This document shows positions 10,448-21,525 of a stretch of DNA of 64,000 nt, piece after piece; position 1 is the first letter of the stretch; each line of letters begins with the position of its first letter. The stretch is from Aplysia californica (Eukaryota > Mollusca > Gastropoda > Aplysiida > Aplysiidae), in NCBI RefSeq assembly GCF_000002075.1, contig NW_004797428.1, positions 945,298-1,009,297 on the forward strand, given 5' to 3'. The position numbers and the translations under genes were made by a program. Below the pieces are notes generated by a model, which was not told the DNA's origin, ran no database searches, and saw only the letters and a list, made by a program, of their open reading frames with translations.

Positions 10448-13400
10448 ATGGCCTTCCCTTTGCTCAATGCAAGGTACGAGGGTCCTCTCGGAGGCCTGGA
10501 CAAAGTTCCGCGACCGTTTCTGATTGGTGTGGCGGGCGGTACTGCCTCCGGCAAGGTGAGACTCGGGGGGGGGGGGGGGGGGGGGTTCGGTTACATCGGA
10601 AAACTGGAGAGTCACATTGTGCTGTGATAGTATCATGAAATGTCTGCTGATGTGTAAACGTTATTCTAAAGAGTGTATGTATGCTTGTTCATTCCCTCAC
10701 TTCACTTGTGTTTTTCTGTTGATTAAGATGAAGTTATTGTAAAGTGCCTAGAGCTGTATTGTTTGTCATGTGTTAGCAAAAATCTGAAAGGCCTCATGTA
10801 TGCATGTTCATTCACTGGTATTTTTGTGTTGATTAAGATGATGTTATGGTAAAGCGCCTAGAGCTGTGTTGTAAGGAAATGGGAGCAATTAAAATTATCT
10901 ACATCATTATTATTATTTTGGTTGAGTGCTATATATATATACAGTCGAAATGGTCTACAACAGCCACTCGTTTTGGAGGAGAATAAAAGCGGTTGTCTTA
11001 AACATGTGAAAGTCCTGGAACTTGTAATTATTCATTATGATATCCGAAGTTCAAAAGTATGCTATACCACACATACCCGATGTTGTGGTCATTATTATTG
11101 TTTATATCATTATCATTATTTTTTTTTTTTTAATTGTTATTAATTTGCTTCCCCGTATTTCGGAACGGTCTATCAGAGCACGGTGTGTGACAAGATCATG
11201 GAGCAGCTGAAGAAGTCGGGCTTGGAGCACCATCGTCATGTGACCATCATAAGCCAGGACAGCTTCTACCGCGACCTCACAGCGGAGGAACACGAGCGAG
11301 CCAAGAAGGGAGAGCACAACTTTGACCATCCAGGTTTGTCTGCGCGTCTGTTTCTTAAAGTGGATACCCGTAGGTCAAGTGCATTATGATCAAAAGAAAG
11401 AATGATATAAAAGAAGTTTTTTACCTTCGAGCATAGGGCTATTGTCAGAATAAGCATCAGTGTATATTGCTCTTTTGAGTGTATATATCTTTATAACTCT
11501 AAAGGTCTTGTAATTAAATTCCTGCATGTGGTTGAATGATACATCTGATGTGATAAATACATTTTGTTAGCTTTACTTTCTTTTCATATTTAATTTTAAT
11601 GAGAGTAATTATATAATTTACATTTGTATGCATATTTGCATGTGTTGTTACGGTCCTGTACAGCCGAGAAAAATTTCACTCTAGGATATTTAAGTATTAT
11701 CTTATGTCATCTTATCTTGGGGGGGGGTCAGGTCAGATAGTGAGTGATAATGATGATGTCTTTTGCACACTGTGTCAAATTTGATTAAGCAAAGCGGGGG
11801 TCATTTGGCATATTATGTCAAACTGACCCCTGCTTTGTTTGATCAAATTTGACCCAGAAGAAATCTATTTGGGCCATTCATACTGTTTTAAAGTAATACT
11901 TCAACGTACCTTACCAGTTTTTTTTAATTCAGAAATTTACAATTCCTTTTTGTATAGCCTATTTAGTTTCAGCCATGTCAAGGGGAAAATTTTATTTTAG
12001 TTCGTTGGGGTTTTTTTTTCTATTTCTACAATTTTGATTTATAGATTTTTGTATTGATATCTATTATCTATTTGTGGTGGCCGAATTTTGCTATTCAAAA
12101 GGCTTTTTAATGGCTGCATCGATCGACATGCCGTTTTCGCCGAAAAAATTCTTTAAAATATTCTCCAGATCATGAGGCCCTTGGTTTTTTCAGTTTTGAG
12201 ACAGTTTGGCTGCAAAAAGCTGAATTTCTTTATTTCGCCGATCGCTCTCTGTAGGCCGACGCTTCTGTCTCTGTAATTTTAGAAAATCCGGATGTGATAT
12301 TTTGCAAGGAGCATTTTGTTTTGAGAGTATAGATCTTGACCTTGTCATTTTTTGCATCTCTCAAGATTTATTTCCCCGTTCCAGTAGAGTGTAAATATAG
12401 TAGGCCAATGGCTTTTAGATGATATTAAAGCACCGATCATTTCTTTCATCGAAAGGGGGCCCAGCAAGTATTATCTATATAAATGTTTTACTTTTTTAAT
12501 GAGTTTTAAGTGATGATGTTGTGACGTTTGACAATGGTTTTGGTCTCTCTTGTTCCTTTTTTACAAATTTGCTTTGTGGATTTTTACTTTGACTTTGATA
12601 TATACTTTGAATTTACGCCTGGACAATGGAGGGCCATCTTGGACAATTTCAATTGTATTTCTTTAACTTTTACTTTAATCCATAATCTTCCAACTTAGAA
12701 CACAACATGTACCCCTCAACCAACATCTCAGTCGAATTGGAGTAAAGCAGTCTGCTGCCTGCCCACTATGTGACTACCCCTCAGAGACAGTGGAACATCA
12801 TCTGTTCTTCTGTAGAAAACTAACTGATTTAAGGGGATATTTTCTTCCCAAGCTACCCCACACATCTAATTGCCTCTGCTCCTCAAGACAACAATTAGAA
12901 CAAACATGCAACTATTACCGAATGGCATCATGCAGAAGAGTTGACGCTCAGATGCTACTGGATCACTAACAACAACAAGCATCAATGAAATCTTTTAGCA
13001 CCAATCAGGCTCTATACTGGTGCCTACCATTTTACTAATTAGATTAGAGATCCAGGTCCTCGAGTCTTTAGGTTCTATCCATGGAAGAGTTGGGGTTTTT
13101 TCAGTCTTTTTTTAACATGAGTGGTTTGCTCCTTCTTTCCTATCGAACATCTATCGTCTTTATCTCCCTTCCTTCTTTTTTGTGTTTGTTACTCCCTGGT
13201 AACACCTCTAATCTTCGGCACTTATGTGACCTTATTGTTTTGAAAGTGCCAATGAACTCTTACGGGAAAAATAACATAAAACAAGTGTTTTCGAATTGAT
13301 ATATAAAATTCTATTAGATATATAACTCTGTTATGATGCCACTACATGACTATTACAACAACTGTTTAATAAGGTTCCTTTTGTAAGAAGCCAAATTTTG

Positions 13401-16001
13401 TTATTTTCTTTGCATGGTATGATGAATTTCATTTAAGTTTGTACTTGTAAGTACGATATGACAAATTTTACTTTGGATTCATTAGTTCTTTGTACATGAA
13501 AAGTGTGACAAATTTTACTTGAGATCATAAATTCTTTGTACATGAAAAGTGTGACAAATTTTACTTGAGATCATAAATTCTTTGTACATGAAAAGTGTGA
13601 CAAATTTTACTTGAGATCATAAATTCTTTGTACATGAAAAGTGTGACAAATTTTACTTGAGATCATAAATTCTTTGTACATGAAAAGTGTGACAAATTTT
13701 ACTTGAGATCATAAATTCTTTGTACATGAAAAGTGTGACAAATTTTACTTGAGATCATAAATTCTTTGTACATGAAAAGTGTGACAAATTTTACTTGAGA
13801 TCATAAATTCTTTGTACATGAAAAGTGTGACAAATTTTACTTGAGATCATAAATTCTTTGTACATGAAAAGTGTCATGTCATTTCGAGGATCAACGTTCC
13901 TTTTGTTGTAGTAAGAGGATTACGGCATTTGAGCACAATAAGGTCATACAAGTGCGGAAGATTTTGAGGTGTTACAAGAGAGTAACAGACACAAAAAAGA
14001 AGGAGGGGAGATAAAGACAATAGGTGTTTGATAGGAAAGAAGAAGCAAACCACACCAGAGCACACGCCAACCACCCATGAACCAACATTCCCATGAGAGA
14101 ACCATCTGTGACCCCCCGGGACGGTGCTACTGACTGAAGTGTCTTTAGGCCATTCCCAAAAGGGGGGGACATTAACATCTTGAGTTCTTATGCACAGTAG
14201 AAGTGTAATTGTAAATGGGCTGATTCATCAATGTCATGCTCATAACTGTTCCTGAACTGCAACAGGGGACTGCTACTTTTTCTTTCTTAATCCTTATTAT
14301 CGTCATTTTTCCTCCACTTCTTTTGTGTGTTTGTCACACTCTTGTCACCCGTTATTTCCGGGGTGCCTTGATAGTTCAAACAGACTTTGTGCTGTTGAAG
14401 CTTAAGAAGTGAGCAGAGTAAGCCTGATTCCCTGTAAAGACCTCTCTGTTGACATCCACTCCTTGGCACTCATATGACCTTATGCAGTTGCGAGCGCCGT
14501 AAAACCACTGCTAAAACTAAAACGAAACGAACCATCTGTCCCCAGACTCGTTCGACGTGGAGTTGATGAGGAGAACTCTGGTGGACATAAAGGCTGGAAA
14601 AGTGATGGAGCTCCCCATGTATGACTACATTGCTCATAAGCGGTAAGTCCGTCTGCCAGCCATTAACCCTTTCATGAAGTAAGGGTTTGGTGTTGGTAAA
14701 GATTTACGTCTCCTGGATTCTGGTTAGACGTGACTTGACCTGGACCCGACATTGTCATCTATGCCTTCAAGCACCCGTACAGCCTAATTAGGTGTGAATA
14801 TTTAGCAAATATGTTATGCTGTAACCATGTAACTGGAAGAAATAAGTCATCTCCTTAGGTCAATTTTTTTTGTTTCTACACTGTTGCCAAGGTAAATCTG
14901 CGTGTCCTCAATACATATCAGGATTAAGCTTACCCTAAAATACAGTCTAAAAGGCACATAACATACAGCAGGTAGTGAACAGATTTTCTGGGGCAGAATG
15001 TTAGCTTACACAAGTACGTTCTTTGTATTTGAAACACGTACATTGAGAAGTTCTAGCATATTGAAAACATTCCAGCGTCCGGACAATTTCACTAGGTCAG
15101 CTAACTTTAGTGTCTTCTCTCCTAATCAAGGATGCCATTTTTCCATTATTTCCGTTTTTTCCGTTATTTTGGGCATCGTCTGTTCTTAAATCTGTTTTCC
15201 ATTCATCAGATCCATTCTCCGTTAACCAGGCAAAAATGGTTGTGCGGGAAGCCGATTTTCCGTTTTGTTCCATATACGGACGGAGTGGCACAAGATCCAT
15301 ATTTTTAGTCAACAGAAGTACACTCACTCACTCACTGAATCAAAATGTGCATAATCAACCGGATGTTTAGGTCCAATTTCAAATGTAGGCCAGGCCTAGC
15401 CTTGTGCACTCAGTCTGGAAAAAGTTTTCAGTTATTTTTACAAAAGTCCAGGGCATCCCTGTATAATTTAACCAGTAAGGGTTTGTTTGGGGTTTTTTTT
15501 TGTGTGTTCAAAAATTTTCAAGAAGCCAGTTCACAGTTAGAGCATAACGCCATGAATGTACTATTTGACACTCACACAACGCCCCTGCCCCCTCCCTCTC
15601 TCCCTCATCCATGTAGAACCACCAAGACAACAGTCATACACTGTGCCGATGTCGTCCTCTTCGAAGGAATCCTCGTCTTCTACTTCCCGGAGATCCGCGA
15701 CTTGTTCAACATGAGGCTCTTCGTGGACACAGACCCCGACACTCGTCTCTCCAGAAGAGGTGAATTTTTTTGACAAGATAGCAGGTGGTTGGCAGGCGCC
15801 ATTGTTAGGTCCTACTTTTTTTGCTGTTTTTGACAATGACAATGACAATCTTTATTCATCTCACAGGGAGAAATTGGTCTTGGTCGTTGACAATAGCAGT
15901 AGACGTTACAAAGGTTAGGTGCTCTCACCCATACACTCAACAAGACAGGACATTAGTAAATACATGTCTCACGTGCTGGGACAACCCGCTCTGTAAAACT
16001 T

Positions 16002-16055
<54 letters not shown>

Positions 16056-19000
16056 TGTTTCATTTGTAGCACTGTGTGTTCAGTAACCTCACTGCAGTTG
16101 GTACGAATGAATTTCTATATCTGTCAGTTCTTGCTTTTTTGGAAATGTTTTGTTTCTGTCCGTATGTTTTGCTCTTCCTCCAGCACTAAATTACCTGTAT
16201 TGTGTTTCTCTTTAACTCAAACAAATCCAAAAAACGCAGATAGATTATTTAATACTAGACGATACTAACTTGTGTTTTGAACAACAGATTTTGTGACACA
16301 AAAAATATGAGAATATGAGATTAGACACTTAATAGTAGTCTGACACGAACACACTCACACGCACCTACACGTTCACACAAGGTCACTCCCTCCTAACAAC
16401 CATTCCCCCCCCACACACACACACACACACACACACCATCACTCTCTCGCTGCAAACTACTGTCACTGCCAGGCCCATCACATTGTAAATTTACATAAAT
16501 TAAATATACATGCTTTTGGTCGTCTAGCTCTCACTGGTAAAATTGAAAGCAAACAAGGCAGGGGTAGACCCAGAGGAACTTGCTTGGAAGGACTAAACAG
16601 ATGGGTGACGGGAGAGATCAGGATAATGTCGCTTTTTGGAGAGATTTGGAGTCAAATGAATTTATAATGGAGAACTACGATCACCGATGTCTGTCGCAGC
16701 TGTGGCCCTTGACGAAGATGACACAGAGTGTTATCATGAAACAAAATGTGGACGTTGGCACGGTTCATATTCATAATACAGTGAAATCCTGTTATAACGA
16801 GAGGGAGGGGACCGGTGCCAAATGTCCGTTATAGCAAGATTCTCGTTATAAGGGATCTAGTAATAAATTCAAGGGAAATAGTCAAGTAGGCCTTATATAC
16901 GAGTCTGGTTTTCAGTTATTTCTTTTTGTAATCCCCTGATGATGATTTGGTTCAACATGACCTTTAAGTCTTACTCGATCAAAAGTCGAATCGGGTTTCT
17001 TTCTCTAGCGTTAGCGATGTTGACAGCTGGGCGTTGGCGATCAGAAAGGGCTCTAGGCTAATTCACCCGCTGTGTTGTCCCCCACCCCCACCACACCCGG
17101 TGGTGTGTTCCATATGCTTGCTCACAATGGGAACACACCACACCCTGTCCACGTCGCACATTCGCTCTGTCCATCACAGTACAACACTATGACCTCTCCA
17201 TCACCGCATCGGAGAAGTGAGAGGCAAGGTAGGCCTAGATAATCTAGACTAGGCTGGCCTATCACACAATGCGTTTTGCTTGTCTGTGCATCCCACACTT
17301 CTCCCCACTCATTCACCCCGGCCTTCCTTGTTGGCACTCATGGGCTCTCCCACTCTTTTGTTTTGCCAGATAACCAACAAGTTTCTCAACTTGCGAGGTT
17401 TTACATATGAATAAATGGCCTGTGTGCTGTTCACAGCAGCAGCAATATTCCGCTATAACCGACTCGCGTGTTTGTCTGATTGCGTTATAGCAGTATTTTA
17501 TTTACAACGATAAAGAAGAGGAAAAACAGGGTTTTACAATAGTGTGTTTATAACAGACTTCTCGTTATTTCAGGACTCGTTATATGTGGATTCCACTGTG
17601 CTCTAAACTTATTTTTGTTTATTCTCTAAGTGCACCGTTAACTCAGTTAGTGCATGTTGGTCTGCAGTCCAGGTGACCTTGGTTCAAACCCACAATGGGG
17701 GCATTCGTGAGCTGGGGCTGCTGAGGAAGTTTTCGTGACCTTCATTGACGTGAACCTTTTTTTGTGGGTGGTTGGTAGGTGCTCTGGTGTGGTTTGCTCC
17801 TTCTTTCTTAGATCAAATATCTGTCATCCTTGTCTGTCCTCCTTCTTTACTATCAAACATTTGTCGTGCTTATCTCTCTCCCTTCTTTACTATCAAACAT
17901 TTGTCGTGCTTATCTCTCTCCCTTCTTTTTACTGTCAAACATTTGTCGTCCTTATCTCTCCTCCTTCTTTTTTGTGTTTTTTACTCTCTTGTAACACCTC
18001 TACTCTTCGACACTTATATGACCTTATTGTGTTGTAAATGCCGTTAAACTCTTACTAAAACTAAAAACATTTGTCTTCCTTATCTCTCCGCCTTTTGTTT
18101 GTATGTTACTCTCTACTTTTAACGACAACCCGACTCTTCGGCATTTGTTTGACTTATTTGTGTCTTTTCAAGACTGAGACTAAGAACCTTTTGTTTTTGT
18201 GTTCTTTCAGTTTTGCGAGATGTGGAGGAGAGAGGTCGCAGCCTGGAGCAGATCTTGCACCAATACATGACCCTGGTCAAGCCAGCATTTGAGGAGTTCT
18301 GTCTACCGGTCAGTTTAGAACATTATTAGAAATTAGGATTCCGCTTTTGCTTATCCCAATGGTCTACCTACAGTATAATCGACTTATATCCACACCCGAT
18401 TTATCGACATTTTGACATATCGGCATATTTCCCAATTACGAAATTTTTCCTTCAATATCTTCACTAAACAATTTCTCTTATATCGACTTTTTTTTCGGCC
18501 CACTCTGCTTTATCGACAATCTTCCTGGGTACCTGGAGAAGCCCACGAACATAAATGGGGGAAAAAGCCACGCTAACGGTCAACGCATTAGTTCTTCATT
18601 TAAGTCCGCAAACCCGCCAAGTAGCCTATATTGACACACCAGGCTTTAGTAGGTCATGCAGGGCCTACACAGTGTAGTCTCCAACACAGTACAGTGCCTC
18701 ACAGATGTGAGCGTCTCCTGTGCTGCGCATCTCCTCCTTACCCCTCCTTCTCGATCGTGTTGTCTTTTTACAACTGACCTCCCCTTGTTTTTACCCCTTT
18801 GGCTTTATATTTTTTTGTATCGACATCAAATCCACTTCGCAAAGCATGTCGATATAAGCGGATTATACTGTACTTACATACCCAAATTCATTAAAAGATT
18901 ACAGTCAAAACTGGATAATACTAATAATAAATAGCATTTGTATAGCGCATATCCCCGCTCAACAGCAGGCTGTATGCGCTTTACACTATATTATTACCGC

Positions 19001-21525
19001 AGCAGACCATAGAACACCCCGAAACATTCTAGGCTTCACGGGAAGCCTACAGTGCAAGCAGCTGATTAAGCGCTCAAACACTAACAAACTGACAAGATCT
19101 TTTGCTGTCTATAGCCGGGTACCCGTTCCCACCTGGGTGAAGTGAGGAAAAGTGGTGTAAAGTGCCTTTCCCAAGGACACAACGTCGGCCCCCCTGACGG
19201 GATTCGAACCCGAAGGTCGCGAGTCCGAGAGCCTAACCACTAGGCCACAGACGCCACGGTTTCTTACACAGGTGGCTGTCTTACACAGTGTCATTATAAA
19301 TACGCACAAGAGGAAATGGGATTTGGTTGTTTGTTCAGGTGATTGTCTTTTATACAGGTAGTTGTCAGAATAGGTTCGATTAGTTTTTGAACTCCAACTT
19401 TTTTTTTTGCTTGACATAATAATATCACCTCAATACATGTACATAACAATCAACAGGCCAGACCTGTGCACCATTCTGGGGATTTTTTGTTTTTCTTTGT
19501 TTTTGTTTTGTTTTTTTGTTTTTCTGGGGGGGCTTATTTAGGGTTATCAATATTTTGTCATGCTCTAGGACACACTGGTGTGGGCACCCAGCTAAACTTT
19601 GTGTCATAGACATGTGCTTGACTTTCTTTTGGGCTGGAGCAGACTTGCTGCAGGACCACTGAGTTGAAGCATGATACTGTAGAATACATCTTTGTCCTCT
19701 TCACACACCACAAAGACATTTGAGATGTGACCAGCGCCCCCCCCCCCCGAGCAGTGCTACTGACTGAAGTGTCTTTAGGCCATTCCAGAAGGGGGGACAT
19801 TTACATGTTCTTGTGCACAGTAGAATTGTAAATGGGCTGATTCATCAATGTCATGCTAATAACTGTGCCTGAACTGCAACAGGGAACTGCTGCTTTTTTT
19901 TTTCCTAATCCTTACTATCGTCATTTTTTCTTCTACTTCTTTTGTATGTTTGTCACACTCTTGTGACCCTCTATTTCCGGAGTTCCTTGATAGTCGAAGC
20001 AGACTTTGTGCTATTGAAGCTAGAGAGGTGAGCAGAGTAAGCCTGATCCCCTGTAAAGACTTCTCTATTGACATCCACCCCTTGGCGCTATTGCGAGCGC
20101 CGTAAAACCTCTACTAAAACAAACTGAGATTTGAGATCTTAGGATGACAGTGCCCACTAGAACAGCTGACAAGTCAGGTGGAAGCTTTCTCTGCCTTTGC
20201 CTCTAAAATATTAAGTTCCCTCCCAAAAGAAATGTGCTCTATAAAATCAGACCAAGAAAGAGTTTTTAGTAAGTTTAGAGACCCATTTGTTCAACACTAT
20301 CCTCTACCAGTAGATTTTCTATGTGATAATACTGATAATTGTGTGTGGGCCTGGGAATTGAGTGTGTGTGTTTGTGAGTGTGTGTGTTGTTAAATGGTCT
20401 CGTAGTGTGCATTTTCTGTCTTTTACTTAAGTTGATTAACGATTTTGCATTATACAGCACTAAGAGTCTTCTAGGGATTAGACGCTATAGGCCTACAAAA
20501 ATTCCCATTGTAAATTATTATTATTATTATTGTTATTATTATTATTTTCATCATCATCATTATTATTATTATTATTATCATTATTATTAGCTGCTGTAGA
20601 ATGCTATTGCTGTTCTAAGTTTCAATGCGTTGTTTCACATTAATCGTCATTTATGTGTCTGTGGATTTCAGACCAAAAAATATGCTGACGTGATCATTCC
20701 CCGCGGGGCAGACAATATTGGTGAGTAGTTTCTCTTGGCTGAGGAAAAGCTTTGTAAACCTGTGTCAAGGGATTATATTTTAATGCTGTCCTAAAAAAAA
20801 AAAACTGAACGACTATAATATTTTTAATTGCACTCATACGACCTTACGTTGTTGCGAGTGCAATTTAAAATACTACCAAAACTAAAATGTTTTTACTTCA
20901 CCCTGTGTAGAAAGGTCAATGGGCATTTTTGATTTTTTTGTTTACCGCTGCGATAGTGCACTCTCTTTGTACTCATGTACTCTTTGCGAGTGTCGTTGGA
21001 GGAAGCGACCCCTGGCTGGCTCATGTTGTTTTGGGGTTTTTTTCTCTTCCTTTTTACTTTTATTTAAATGGGCTGATTTATACATGTCATGCTCATACTG
21101 TGCCGGAACAACATAGGGGAACTGCTGCTTTTTCTTTCCCCATCTTTGCTATCGTCATTTTTCTGTACTAATTTGTATATTTGTCACTTTCTTGTGAATT
21201 GCTATTTTCGGGGTGCCTTGATAGTCTAAGCAGACGTTGTGCTGTTGAGGCTAGAGAGGTGAGCAGAGTAAGCCTGATTCCCCGTTTAGACTTCTCTGTT
21301 GACATCCACCCCATGGCTCTCTCATGACCTTATGTTTTTTTAGTAAAACTTTACTAAAAAAACAATCTCTATTATTACAATCTGTATTACAATCTCATTA
21401 CAATCTATGCTCCCCCAGTGGCGGTGGACCTGATCGTGCAGCACATCCAGGAGCTGATGCGACCCAACAGACCTGGGCGCAGACAGCGCAACAACTCCGA
21501 CTCCATCGTGGGGCGACCTCACTGA
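10448..21525 (+). CDS. UCK2: Uridine-cytidine kinase (UCK1/UCK2 family), complete, 7 exons, 252 aa
   Basis: Exons 10448-10555, 11177-11333, 14546-14642, 15617-15759, 18211-18308, 20672-20720, 21419-21525. All introns are GT-AG, phases join cleanly, and the stop is TGA. Phosphorylates uridine and cytidine to UMP and CMP in the cytosolic pyrimidine salvage pathway. Visible features: P-loop [12 protein letters not shown] (residues 27-38); QDSFYR with the catalytic-base Asp64 and Tyr67; NFDHPDSFD with Asp86; PMYDYIAH with Tyr114 and His119; [19 protein letters not shown] and an RG arginine cluster in the lid; [14 protein letters not shown]. The C-terminus ends GRPH, like vertebrate UCKs. Length is normal for the family (about 260). 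Sequence does not settle UCK1 versus UCK2: QDSFYR looks like UCK2, LVFY like UCK1. An acceptor-like CTGCAG at 10437-10442 suggests a non-coding 5' exon upstream. Introns carry many retroposons. Confidence 0.95.
10565..10585. repeat. Poly-G run just inside UCK intron 1
   Basis: 21 consecutive G beginning nine bases into the intron, after the GTGAGA donor at 10556. It could act as a splicing-enhancing G run; the length may be unreliable. Confidence 0.85.
10942..11010 (+). mobile_element. Pogo/Tigger-like MITE end (fragment)
   Basis: TA followed by CAGTCGAAATGGTCTACAAC and then GCGGTTGTCTTAAAC. Resembles the ends of the element at 27167-27489; only one end is present. Confidence 0.4.
11772..11855. 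ncRNA. 84-nt hairpin in UCK intron 2 (miRNA-like or foldback)
   Basis: Left arm 11772-11808 (GTGTCAAATTTGATTAAGC...) and right arm 11819-11855 pair over 37 positions with three mismatches and three G-U wobbles. The loop is CATATTATGT. Size and loop fit a pre-miRNA, but a tiny foldback transposon gives the same picture. No seed is recognised. Confidence 0.35.
12685..12969 (+). mobile_element. LINE ORF2 C-terminal fragment
   Basis: An open stretch of 94 codons in UCK intron 2 reads [20 protein letters not shown], then [18 protein letters not shown], and ends at a TAA. The C-x2-C...E-T-x2-H-x4-C knuckle after an LRTGHxPLN-type block is the hallmark of the C-terminus of Jockey/I/CR1-type non-LTR retrotransposons. 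There is no RT core, so this is a 5'-truncated relic. Confidence 0.8.
13121..13272 (+). mobile_element. SINE-A copy, 5' truncated
   Basis: Starts at GTGGTTTGCTCCTTCTTTCC, continues through CACCTCTAATCTTCGGCAC and ends with a degraded shared tail. Lies shortly after the LINE fragment. Confidence 0.7.
13457..13875. repeat. 46-bp minisatellite, about nine copies
   Basis: The period was measured from successive GTACATGAAAAG starts at 13492, 13538 and onward to 13860 (eight exact 46-base steps). The unit runs CTTGAGATCATAAATTCTTT, GTACATGAAAAGTGTGACAA, ATTTTA. The first unit (13457-13500) is diverged; the others look identical. Located in UCK intron 2. Confidence 0.95.
13907..14078 (-). mobile_element. 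SINE-A copy, antisense to UCK
   Basis: Reverse-complement body (CAAACCACACCAGAGCACAC) with the shared tail at its left end. It is followed about 20 bp later by a sense family C element, so the two lie tail-out and back to back. Confidence 0.75.
14100..14526 (+). mobile_element. Family C retroposon, ending 19 bp before UCK exon 3
   Basis: Contains GCTACTGACTGAAGTGTC, GGGCTGATTCATCAATGTC, TCCGGGGTGCCTTGATAG, GAGCAGAGTAAGCCTGATTC and the shared tail CATATGACCTTATGCAGTTG. No tRNA-like head is seen, so it may be the 3' end of the partner LINE rather than a SINE. Its tail ends 19 bases before the UCK exon 3 acceptor AG. Confidence 0.75.
14943..15050 (-). mobile_element. TA-MITE family M2, partial
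   Basis: TA then CAGTCTAAAAGGCACATAAC, followed by GTGAACAGATTTTCTGGGGC, matching the reverse complement of the copy at 21857-22040. One end is missing or too diverged to place. Confidence 0.4.
16560..16760 (+). mobile_element. Possible LINE 3' coding remnant
   Basis: A GRGRPRGT-like string followed by DNVAFWRDL and [11 protein letters not shown], in the style of the C-termini of RTE/CR1-type LINEs, but frames are broken and no catalytic region is present. Weak call. Confidence 0.25.
16779..17598. mobile_element. Pogo/Tigger-like non-autonomous element, 820 bp
   Basis: Left end CAGTGAAATCCTGTTATAAC; the right end is the reverse complement CAGTGGAATCCACATATAAC with GTTATA-rich subterminal repeats (CTCGTTATA at both ends). 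The left flank is TA, the right flank TG, so one side of the expected TA duplication is mutated. No transposase frame. In UCK intron 4. Confidence 0.75.
17631..18066 (+). mobile_element. SINE-A, full length with tRNA-like head
   Basis: The head (17633-17695) has an A-box-like TTAACTCAGTTAGTG and a B box GGTTCAAACCC, followed by a linker, the standard body and the shared tail. The body carries an internal expansion: a roughly 41-bp TATCAAACATTTGTCGTGCT-containing unit is repeated three times. This is the only SINE-A copy here that shows the head, and it identifies the family as tRNA-derived. Confidence 0.75.
18067..18170 (+). mobile_element. Second, truncated SINE-A in tandem
   Basis: ACATTTGTCTTCCTTATCTC and CTCTTCGGCATTTG follow directly after the previous tail, so a second truncated body abuts the first. 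It ends about 40 bases before the UCK exon 5 acceptor. Confidence 0.6.
18371..18870. mobile_element. Pogo/Tigger-like MITE with TA duplication, 500 bp
   Basis: Left end CAGTATAATCGACTTATATC; right end reverse complement CAGTATAATCCGCTTATATC. Flanked by TA at 18369-18370 and 18871-18872. Interior carries repeated TTATCGACAT-type strings. No coding capacity. In UCK intron 5. Confidence 0.85.
18920..19258 (-). mobile_element. SINE-D, full length, tRNA-like head
   Basis: On the minus strand the head reads GTGGCCTAGTGGTTAGGCTC with B box GGGTTCGAATCC, then CCTTGGGAAAGGCACTTTAC, CACTTCACCCAGGTGGGAAC, and a 3' end ATATGCGCTATACAAATGC with an ATT-rich tail. Related copies at 32534, 38775, 62175 and 63738. 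Confidence 0.8.
19259..19400 (-). mobile_element. Pogo-like MITE fragment
   Basis: Contains CTTACACAGGTGGCTGTCTT, GTGATTGTCTTTTATACAGG and GGTTCGATTAG, which resemble the interior and right end of the element at 27167-27489. Ends not both readable. Confidence 0.4.
19727..20124 (+). mobile_element. Family C retroposon
   Basis: Same order of landmarks as the 14100 copy: GCTACTGACTGAAGTGTC, GGGCTGATTCATCAATGTC, a CCTTGATAG segment, GAGCAGAGTAAGCCTGATCC, then a short form of the shared tail (GCGAGCGCCGTAAAACC). Confidence 0.75.
20170..20290 (+). mobile_element. Possible LINE C-terminal remnant
   Basis: Reads [20 protein letters not shown] then FSKFRDPFV, resembling the SxxLWNSLPxxIRS...FKxxLK motif near the end of many LINE ORFs. 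Short and unsupported by neighbouring sequence. Confidence 0.25.
20515..20590. repeat. (TTA)n/(TCA)n microsatellite
   Basis: Imperfect trinucleotide tract in UCK intron 5, about 80 bases before the exon 6 acceptor. Confidence 0.85.
20825..20885 (+). mobile_element. Solo shared retroposon tail
   Basis: TTGCACTCATACGACCTTAC, GTTGTTGCGAGTGCAATTT and ACCAAAACTAAAATG form the common SINE-A/SINE-B/family C tail with no body upstream. An extreme 5' truncation, consistent with target-primed reverse transcription starting at this tail. Confidence 0.6.
21066..21361 (+). mobile_element. Family C retroposon upstream of UCK exon 7
   Basis: Contains ATGGGCTGATTTATACATG, CGGGGTGCCTTGATAGTC and AGCAGAGTAAGCCTGATTCC, then a damaged tail (CTCATGACCTTATG, TAAAACTTTACTAAA). 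Ends about 57 bases before the exon 7 acceptor. Confidence 0.7.

Noticed and set aside
13457-13875. CRISPR-like repeat array
   Set aside because: Units are contiguous 46-bp copies with no unique spacers, in a eukaryotic intron.
18920-19258. tRNA gene candidate from the A and B boxes
   Set aside because: The box-bearing head continues into a SINE body repeated at several loci, and no complete cloverleaf was evident.
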